From Alphaproteobacteria bacterium (lineage in GTDB: Bacteria > Pseudomonadota > Alphaproteobacteria > Rhodobacterales > Rhodobacteraceae), in contig JAJRRX010000295.1 in NCBI GenBank assembly GCA_024279075.1, forward strand, positions 1 through 5,948: DNA of 5,948 nucleotides, given 5' to 3'. The translations under genes and the position numbers were made by a program. Below are positions 1-4,397 of this stretch, piece after piece. Every line of letters begins with the position of its first letter. Positions within the stretch are counted from its first letter, which is position 1. The notes under the pieces are model-generated. The model worked only from the letters and a program-made list of their open reading frames with translations, had not been told where the DNA came from and did no database searches.

Positions 1-80
1 AACGCCCGCATTCAGCACTCGGAAACCTCACACCCATGGAATTTGCAGAGAAGAAAACAATGGACAAACTGGCCGCATAA
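1..80 (+). CDS. IS3-family transposase (OrfB), C-terminal end only
   Basis: The frame starting at base 3 stays open from the window edge to TAA at 78-80 and reads RPHSALGNLTPMEFAEKK, followed by a short tail ending KLAA. The RPHSALG-LTP-EF pattern is the usual C-terminal signature of IS3-family OrfB transposases (DDE integrase core, the part after the catalytic Glu), seen in many proteobacterial IS3 elements. Only about 25 residues are present; the catalytic DDE residues and the OrfA frame lie outside the window to the left. Whether the element is intact cannot be told. The family call rests on a short but distinctive motif plus a plausible IS end 60 bases downstream. Confidence 0.8.
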   Translation, partial: RPHSALGNLTPMEFAEKKTMDKLAA

Positions 81-94
81 CGCCATCAATTTAA

Positions 95-132
95 CCCCAA
101 GGACTCTACATCAGGCTGGAGGATACTTGGGG
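95..132. repeat. Subterminal inverted repeat inside the IS end
   Basis: CCCCAAG at 95-101 is the exact reverse complement of CTTGGGG at 126-132, with 24 bases between them. It sits between the transposase stop and the presumed IS terminus. It could form a stem-loop at the end of the transposase mRNA or be part of the transposase-binding region. It has no T-tract after it, so it does not look like a standard intrinsic terminator. The pairing is directly visible; a function is not. Confidence 0.45.
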
Positions 133-278
133 CGCAGGTCATGAGTATAGTGAAAACCTGTCAGAAAGCGCACAGCGCATTTTTGATACGCTTGAAAAAG
201 AGCGCCTTTCTTAACCCCGCCCTATGCGCCTTAAGGTCATCTATTGATCCTGCCTGAATTTCCGATAAGCTCGCGCCC

Positions 279-689
279 ATGTCTTTATGGATCACCCTTA
301 CTATCGTAGTCGTCGGCATTTCCGGCATCGTCGCTTTGGTGCATTTCACCGGTGGCTCTGCCCATGCGCGGTTGGAAAGCAAAGCAGAGGTGCTTGCGAT
401 GTGGAACACCGAATTTCCAGACCACCCTGCGATGGGCGCGCTCTTGGAGCCGTCGGGCTTTGCGGCGTTGATCGAACTAGAGCAAAACCGCACCGGCTTA
501 CTCTGGGCCATGGGGAGCGGTGTGGCAGGCCGTGTGCTTGAAACAGGCGAAATCTCGCAAATTGGCACCGCGCTGCGAGTGAGCCTGCCTGATATCACCG
601 CGCCCAATATAGACATTGAAATCGAAGATAAAATGGTCCGCCGTATTTGGGCTGAAACCCTTAAAACTGTGCTTGAGGAAAGGGCCTGA
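279..689 (+). CDS. Small membrane-anchored protein of unknown function
   Basis: This is a 136-residue protein that I do not recognise as a named family. Residues 4-24 form one hydrophobic segment (WITLTIVVVGISGIVALVHF), probably a signal anchor. The rest is a soluble domain of about 110 residues: an acidic/aromatic stretch near 38-50 (EVLAMWNTEFPDHP), a hydrophobic core around 60-88, and a C-terminal helix rich in charged residues (118-135). There are no cysteines, no lipobox and no catalytic motif. ATG at 279 is used because an in-frame TGA lies at 255-257; the ribosome binding site before it is weak. Its stop is one base from the hydroxylase start, so the two are probably co-translated and may work together at the membrane. 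I think a similar small protein beside this enzyme type occurs in other alphaproteobacteria, but I cannot confirm that here. Confidence 0.8.
   Translation: MSLWITLTIVVVGISGIVALVHFTGGSAHARLESKAEVLAMWNTEFPDHPAMGALLEPSGFAALIELEQNRTGLLWAMGSGVAGRVLETGEISQIGTALRVSLPDITAPNIDIEIEDKMVRRIWAETLKTVLEERA
675..684 (+). promoter_or_regulatory. Ribosome binding site deciding the hydroxylase start
   Basis: The purine run GAGGAAAGGG ends six bases before ATG at 691. The same frame could be extended to a TTG at 616, deep inside the preceding gene, but the purine run supports 691, leaving a one-base gap after the upstream TGA (687-689). Confidence 0.6.
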
Positions 690-690
690 T

Positions 691-1566
691 ATGAGCTTCC
701 CCGATGTTGTCATGCTCTCCATCCCGCTATTTGTTGGCTTGATGATTGCCGAAATTGCGTGGATCAAGCTTAAGGGAAAAAGCGGCGCTTACGAAACACG
801 AGACACAGCAACCTCGCTTTTGATGGGGGCAGGGAATGTGGTGGCAGGCATCGCGCTGGGCTTCGTCGCCTACGGGTTTTTCACGTTTCTGTGGCAGTTT
901 CGCCTAATTGATCTTGGTACTTCCATCGCCATCATCGCGCTTTGCTTTGTGCTGGATGATCTGCGCTATTACTGGGTGCACCGCTTTGGCCACCGCGTGC
1001 GCTGGGTTTGGGCCAGCCATGTGAACCACCATTCCAGCCAGCATTACAACCTCTCCACCGCCCTGCGCCAAACATGGACCGCTACCTTCACCCTGATGAT
1101 GGTGCTCCGCGCGCCGCTGATTCTTCTGGGCTTCAGCCCTGAAATGGTGTTGTTTGTTGGCGGCATCAACCTTGTTTACCAGTTCTGGATCCATACCGAG
1201 GCCATCGGCAAAATGCCCCGCTGGTTTGAGGCCATTATGAACACTCCGAGCCACCACCGCGTGCATCATGGCCGCAATCCAAAATACCTTGATACCAACT
1301 ATGCTGGTGTTTTCATCATCTGGGACAGGATGTTTGGCACCTTTCAGGCGGAAGAGGAAACGCCGGATTATGGCCTCGTGCAAAACCTCGGCACTTTCAA
1401 CCCGCTGCGGGTGGCGTTTCATGAGTGGGTCAACATGCTGCGGGATATTTTTGCGCCAAACCTGACGCTGAAGCAGCGGCTAGCTTACGCGCTCCAACCG
1501 CCGGGCTGGAGCCATGATGGGTCGCGCAAAACCAGTGATCAAATCAAGGCCGATCATGCGCCTTGA
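691..1566 (+). CDS. Fatty acid hydroxylase/sterol desaturase-family membrane oxygenase, AGMO-like
   Basis: This 291-residue protein is a di-iron integral-membrane oxygenase of the fatty acid hydroxylase superfamily. The histidine clusters that ligate iron are complete: HRFGH at 97-101, HVNHH at 110-114 and HRVHH at 189-193, with a further His at 168. Hydrophobic segments lie near 8-25, 42-69, 77-90, 131-148 and 151-167, so the active site should face the cytoplasm. HHSSxxYNLSTALRQ (113-127) closely resembles the signature of alkylglycerol monooxygenase (AGMO), which cleaves ether lipids, rather than C4-sterol or carotenoid hydroxylases. The substrate here is unknown and could be an ether lipid, fatty acid or another lipid. 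The residue after the second ligand of the first box is Arg102, where animal AGMO has Glu as I recall. It follows the small membrane protein by one base and overlaps tlyA by 11 bases. The family is firm; the subgroup is moderate. Confidence 0.9.
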   Translation: MSFPDVVMLSIPLFVGLMIAEIAWIKLKGKSGAYETRDTATSLLMGAGNVVAGIALGFVAYGFFTFLWQFRLIDLGTSIAIIALCFVLDDLRYYWVHRFGHRVRWVWASHVNHHSSQHYNLSTALRQTWTATFTLMMVLRAPLILLGFSPEMVLFVGGINLVYQFWIHTEAIGKMPRWFEAIMNTPSHHRVHHGRNPKYLDTNYAGVFIIWDRMFGTFQAEEETPDYGLVQNLGTFNPLRVAFHEWVNMLRDIFAPNLTLKQRLAYALQPPGWSHDGSRKTSDQIKADHAP

Positions 1567-2275
1567 TCAAGCCATGGTGGCGGCGGGCTTAACCGATAGC
1601 CGCGCCCGCGCGCAAGAACTGGTCAAAGCTGGTGTGGTGCGCGTGGCCGGAATGCCCGCCAAAAAGCCTTCGCAAAAAGTAGGAGATGAGGCCCTGAGCC
1701 TCACGCAAAACCCTAACCCTTATGTCTCTCGTGCGGCGCTCAAATTGGCCCATGCGCTCACCGTTTTTCAGCTATCGCCCAAGGGGGCCGTGGCGCTGGA
1801 TGTCGGAGCCTCAACGGGGGGGTTTACGCAGGTATTGCTCAAAGCAGGCGCGGCAATAGTTTACGCGCTAGATGTCGGGCATGGGCAGCTCCATCCAAAA
1901 TTGGTGGATGACCCGCGGGTGGTGAATCTGGAAGGGATTAATGCAAAAGCAATTCCCGATCGGGCGGTGCCTGTGGTGGATTTCATTGTCACCGATGTGT
2001 CGTTCATTTCGCTCACCAAAGCGCTGCCAATGGCGCTTGGCTTAGGCAAACAGGGTGCTATTTTCATTGGCCTGATCAAACCACAATTTGAGGTCGGCCG
2101 CGCCAATATCGGCAAAAGCGGCATCGTGAAAGATGAGGCTGCCAAGGCACAGGCACGGGCCGATGTGAGGGCCTTTCTAGAGGCCGAGGGCTGGGCCATC
2201 ACCCATGAGACCGAAAGCCCAATATTAGGCCAGCACGGCAACCAAGAGTTCCTGATCGCCGCTGTAAAGCGTTAA
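1556..2275 (+). CDS. tlyA: TlyA-family 16S/23S rRNA cytidine-2'-O-methyltransferase
   Basis: TlyA uses S-adenosylmethionine to methylate the ribose of cytidine in 23S rRNA (C1920) and, in some types, also 16S rRNA (C1409). It is often annotated as haemolysin A. The 239-residue protein has an N-terminal S4 RNA-binding domain (about 1-60, MRLDQAMVAAGLTDSRARAQ), then an FtsJ-like Rossmann methyltransferase. The SAM motif is DVGASTGGF (82-90). The catalytic K-D-K-E tetrad appears as K63, D147 (VTDVSF), K175 (LIKPQFEVG) and E231 (QEFLIAA). I chose ATG at 1556 because family members begin MRLD; AAGG at 1546-1549 lies six bases upstream. An in-frame ATG at 1514 would add 14 residues unlike the family. 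The short N-terminus suggests type I, which modifies only 23S rRNA. The start lies within the last codons of the hydroxylase gene. Confidence 0.93.
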   Translation: MRLDQAMVAAGLTDSRARAQELVKAGVVRVAGMPAKKPSQKVGDEALSLTQNPNPYVSRAALKLAHALTVFQLSPKGAVALDVGASTGGFTQVLLKAGAAIVYALDVGHGQLHPKLVDDPRVVNLEGINAKAIPDRAVPVVDFIVTDVSFISLTKALPMALGLGKQGAIFIGLIKPQFEVGRANIGKSGIVKDEAAKAQARADVRAFLEAEGWAITHETESPILGQHGNQEFLIAAVKR

Positions 2276-2880
2276 GCCGAAGCGCTGGCACTGGCTTTTT
2301 CCAAGGCCCGCTTCATAGCAGGGCGAGACCGTAGCCGCTTAAGGTAATCGCCAACTTTGCCCTTGGGCAGCGTAAATTTTTGCCCCAGCGCCCAGCCCGC
2401 GCAATGGCTGATCAGCAGGTCTGGCACGGTAATTTCATCGCCCATCACAAATTCATTATCCCCCAAGCGCGCTTCCAGCGTCGCCATCGCGCGGGCAAAA
2501 TCCCACTCGGCAGAGGCGCGGATATCAGGCACGCGCATTTCTTCGGGATAATAAAACGTGTGTTTAGTGGCAACCCAGAGCACCGCGTCCATTTCCTCAT
2601 TGGCAAAATGCACAAAGCTGTCCTGAATCGCGCGCTCTACGGTGCCACAAGGGGCTGTCATCGCACCGTGTTTATCGGCCAAATATTGCATAATGGCCAC
2701 CGAATCAAAAATCGCAGTGCCATTGTCTATCAGCGCTGGCACTTTGCCCGATGGGTTAACCTTTTGCGCCGCTTCGCTGCGCGGGGTGGCTTCAAGGATT
2801 TCGTAATCCTGCCCCAACTCTTCCAACATCCAGAATACCCGCATAGCGCGGGAGCGAACAGTGCCGATGACTTGATACAT
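2272..2880 (-). CDS. Glutathione S-transferase-like protein
   Basis: This 202-residue cytosolic protein has the two-domain GST layout. The thioredoxin-like N-domain (about 1-74) contains VRSRAMRVFWMLEELG (8-23), the cis-proline loop NPSGKVPAL (42-50) and DSVAIMQYL (59-67), which forms the gamma-glutamyl binding site of glutathione. The all-helical C-domain (about 80-195) carries the N-capping-type motif VPDLLISHCAGWA (152-164). Ser10 is the likely activating residue at the position of Ser/Tyr in other classes. The tail ends in ASASASA. The substrate cannot be predicted; roles in detoxification or stress are typical of the family. ATG at 2880 is set by AGGAG six bases upstream. It lies nine bases after holA and is probably the last gene of the leuS-lptE-holA unit. 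Its stop overlaps that of tlyA. Confidence 0.9.
   Translation of the reverse strand: MYQVIGTVRSRAMRVFWMLEELGQDYEILEATPRSEAAQKVNPSGKVPALIDNGTAIFDSVAIMQYLADKHGAMTAPCGTVERAIQDSFVHFANEEMDAVLWVATKHTFYYPEEMRVPDIRASAEWDFARAMATLEARLGDNEFVMGDEITVPDLLISHCAGWALGQKFTLPKGKVGDYLKRLRSRPAMKRALEKASASASA
2274..2300 (+). terminator. Possible weak intrinsic terminator after tlyA
   Basis: AAGCC at 2274-2278 can pair with GGCTT at 2293-2297, leaving a 14-base loop that contains the palindrome AGCGCT, and the T-run continues to 2300. The stem is only five base pairs and lies inside the 3' coding end of the converging GST gene. It is the only terminator-like structure I can see at this junction. Confidence 0.25.
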
Positions 2881-2886
2881 GGTTTT

Positions 2887-2892
2887 CTCCTA
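2887..2892 (-). promoter_or_regulatory. GST ribosome binding site laid over the holA stop codon
   Basis: On the - strand the bases read TAGGAG. TAG is the holA stop (2892-2890), and AGGAG (2891-2887) is a strong Shine-Dalgarno sequence six bases before the GST ATG. Ribosomes ending holA would sit on the GST initiation site, which favours coupled translation. Confidence 0.8.
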
Positions 2893-3912
2893 TCGTGGGT
2901 GCATCATGGCAATGCGAATGAAGGCGCGCTCGGTCATCGCCATGGCAGGGTAAGGTTTGCTTGAGCGCAGGTTCAGGTCGGTTTCCATCAGCACCCCAAG
3001 TGCGGCTTCCAGCCGAGGCAGGCCCCAGTTGCGCACTTGGCGGGCCATTTGGTCTCGGCGCGGGCCAAAAACCGGTGGGCGCAGGCGGGTCAGGGCTTGG
3101 TCCACCCCCTGCCCACTGGCCGCCGCCGCATGAAGCTGGCGAAAATGGCGGGTGGCGGTGATGGTGAGGGTGGTCGGATTGGTGCCTTGCGAGGCCAGCC
3201 GCGCCATATGGGGGCCGATCTCGGCAGAGCGGCCTTCGGCAATGTTGCGAACAAGTGCATCTAGGCCCGCTTCATAGGAGGCGGGTATACAATTAAGCAG
3301 GTCTTCTGGTGTGGCGGGTGCAGGGTCATTCAGCTTATAAAGCGACAGCTTTTCAAGAGTTTGGGCAAAATCGCCCGGGTCCAGCTCTTGCGCCAGCGTC
3401 TGGATATCGCGCATGGTATCCGGCGGGATGTTTTGCAGGCCTTTGTTGGCGAGTTGGCGCTCTATTTCCTCACGGGTTGGCGGGTCGGTATAAATGCCGA
3501 TGGCCACACTGCTGCGCCCGCCTTCAATCAGCTTGCGCAGGCTGGAGCGGGCATTAAGCTGGCCAGCGGTGATCACAATCACCGCATCGCCCGTTTGCCA
3601 ATCCTCCAGCGCCGCTTTTACGGCTTTGGTGGTGGTATCGGTGGCGGCTTCCACATGCACCACACGCAGACCAGGAAAAAACCCAACCGCCTTGGTGGCA
3701 TCGCCCAGCGCCGCTGGGTCTTTGCGAAGAATGGCTGCATCTAACCTAGTAAGGCGCATTTCCTCATCGGCATTGGGGCCAGTCAGCACGTCAATAAGCG
3801 CCTTGCGTTTAAGGGAAATCCGCATGGCATCGGGGCCAAAAAGCAGGATCGCAGCCTTGGCCTTATCCGGCTTTTCAAAAAACCGAACCGCATCGCGAGC
3901 GTTGAGCTTCAT
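2890..3912 (-). CDS. holA: DNA polymerase III subunit delta (clamp loader)
   Basis: Delta is the clamp-loader subunit that binds and opens the beta sliding clamp; it acts with delta-prime and tau/gamma in the replisome. The 340-residue length is normal. The N-terminal AAA+-like domain shows ILLFGPDAMRISLKR (22-36), the family's degenerate remnant of the Walker A region without a GKT motif, as expected because delta does not hydrolyse ATP. GLRVVHVE (81-88) and LNARSSLRKLIE (119-130) also match the family. The C-terminal collar domain shows HFRQLHAA (256-263), LRPPVFGPRRDQMARQVRNW (277-296) in the alphaproteobacterial style, and ETDLNLRSS (310-318). The ATG overlaps the lptE stop as ATGA, and no strong ribosome binding site is seen before it, so translation probably depends on coupling to lptE. 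Confidence 0.93.
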   Translation of the reverse strand: MKLNARDAVRFFEKPDKAKAAILLFGPDAMRISLKRKALIDVLTGPNADEEMRLTRLDAAILRKDPAALGDATKAVGFFPGLRVVHVEAATDTTTKAVKAALEDWQTGDAVIVITAGQLNARSSLRKLIEGGRSSVAIGIYTDPPTREEIERQLANKGLQNIPPDTMRDIQTLAQELDPGDFAQTLEKLSLYKLNDPAPATPEDLLNCIPASYEAGLDALVRNIAEGRSAEIGPHMARLASQGTNPTTLTITATRHFRQLHAAAASGQGVDQALTRLRPPVFGPRRDQMARQVRNWGLPRLEAALGVLMETDLNLRSSKPYPAMAMTERAFIRIAMMHPR

Positions 3913-4397
3913 AGCCCAAGGCTCTCGGCGCTGGAGGCAATGCGGGTGGCGATTTGGTCTGCCAGCGAAACCGCCAACCGCCGTTTGGCGTCGCGCTCTG
4001 AAATGAAGGTCGCATAGGCGTTGGCGGTGGCGCTATAGGCAGTGAAGGCCCGCAGGTTATCTTGCAGCACCACCTCACCACGCTCGATATGGATTAGGCT
4101 AAAGCTGGCGAGGCCCGTGAGGTTATAGCGCGTGATGGCGTTATCTTGCGTGATAGCAAGGCCCTTAGAGTCGACATTCAGCGCGATATCAAGCTGGAAA
4201 ACAGGAGAAACGGCACGGCCGAGGCGGTTTTCAAGTTGCTCGTAAAATTCAAAACTTAAGCGGTCATCCACCAGCCCGAGAGCGATTTTACCGTTAAGGG
4301 CTTCGGCGGCGGAGCCACGACCATAAATCGGCGTAAACCCGCAGGCCGCGAGGGCCAGCGGGGCAAATAAAATAGCGCGACGACTAAATGACGACAT
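3909..4397 (-). CDS. lptE: LPS-assembly lipoprotein LptE
   Basis: LptE is the outer-membrane lipoprotein that plugs the LptD barrel and helps insert lipopolysaccharide into the outer leaflet. The 162-residue protein has a lipoprotein signal with lipobox LAAC (16-19), followed directly by GFTPIYG (20-26), the family hallmark. LSFEFYEQLENRLG (47-60), ITRYNLTG (88-95) and the Ser/Ala-rich stretch near 120-130 leading to SERDAKRRLAVSLADQI also fit alphaproteobacterial LptE. The signal peptide contains SRRAIL (5-10), a Tat-like twin arginine. ATG at 4397 is supported by AGGA six bases upstream. The gene begins inside the last codons of leuS (14-base overlap) and ends by ATGA overlap with holA, a common alphaproteobacterial arrangement. 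Confidence 0.92.
   Translation of the reverse strand: MSSFSRRAILFAPLALAACGFTPIYGRGSAAEALNGKIALGLVDDRLSFEFYEQLENRLGRAVSPVFQLDIALNVDSKGLAITQDNAITRYNLTGLASFSLIHIERGEVVLQDNLRAFTAYSATANAYATFISERDAKRRLAVSLADQIATRIASSAESLGL

Larger units (their letters stand above)
1..140 (+). mobile_element. Right end of an IS3-family insertion sequence
   Basis: The transposase stop (78-80) is followed by 60 bases ending in GGGGCGCAGGTCA at 128-140. Read inward from the other strand this gives TGACCTGCGCCCC, which fits the 5'-TGA...TCA-3' termini known for IS3-family elements. I place the element boundary at base 140 by this rule. The left terminal repeat is outside the window, so the inverted repeat cannot be verified. 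The 3-4 bases after the boundary (TGA or TGAG, 141-144) would be the right copy of any target duplication. The boundary is an inference; the element's presence is better supported than its exact edge. Confidence 0.65.

Noticed and set aside
183..220. Possible sigma70 promoter (TTGATA at 183 or TTGAAA at 192)
   Set aside because: Neither -35-like hexamer has a recognisable -10 at 16-18 bases, so I cannot support a promoter call.
161..616. - strand open frame of 151 codons covering the gap and the small membrane protein gene
   Set aside because: It overlaps the better supported + strand gene, has low-complexity Ser/Pro-rich translation and no coupling to any neighbour.
616..690. N-terminal extension of the hydroxylase from a TTG at 616
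   Set aside because: The 25 extra residues are encoded inside the preceding gene, and a good ribosome binding site directs initiation to ATG 691.
904..1422. - strand open frame of 172 codons opposite the hydroxylase gene
   Set aside because: It is antisense to the histidine-box region; its His/Ala-rich composition is the mirror of the real gene, and no family features appear.
2380..2964. + strand open frame of 194 codons opposite the GST
   Set aside because: It is a shadow of the GST gene; its His/Arg-rich translation matches no family and it crosses the holA junction.
2890..3912. Search for a functional ATP-binding site in HolA
   Set aside because: The FGPD region lacks a Walker A lysine motif, but that is normal for delta subunits and is not a sign of decay.
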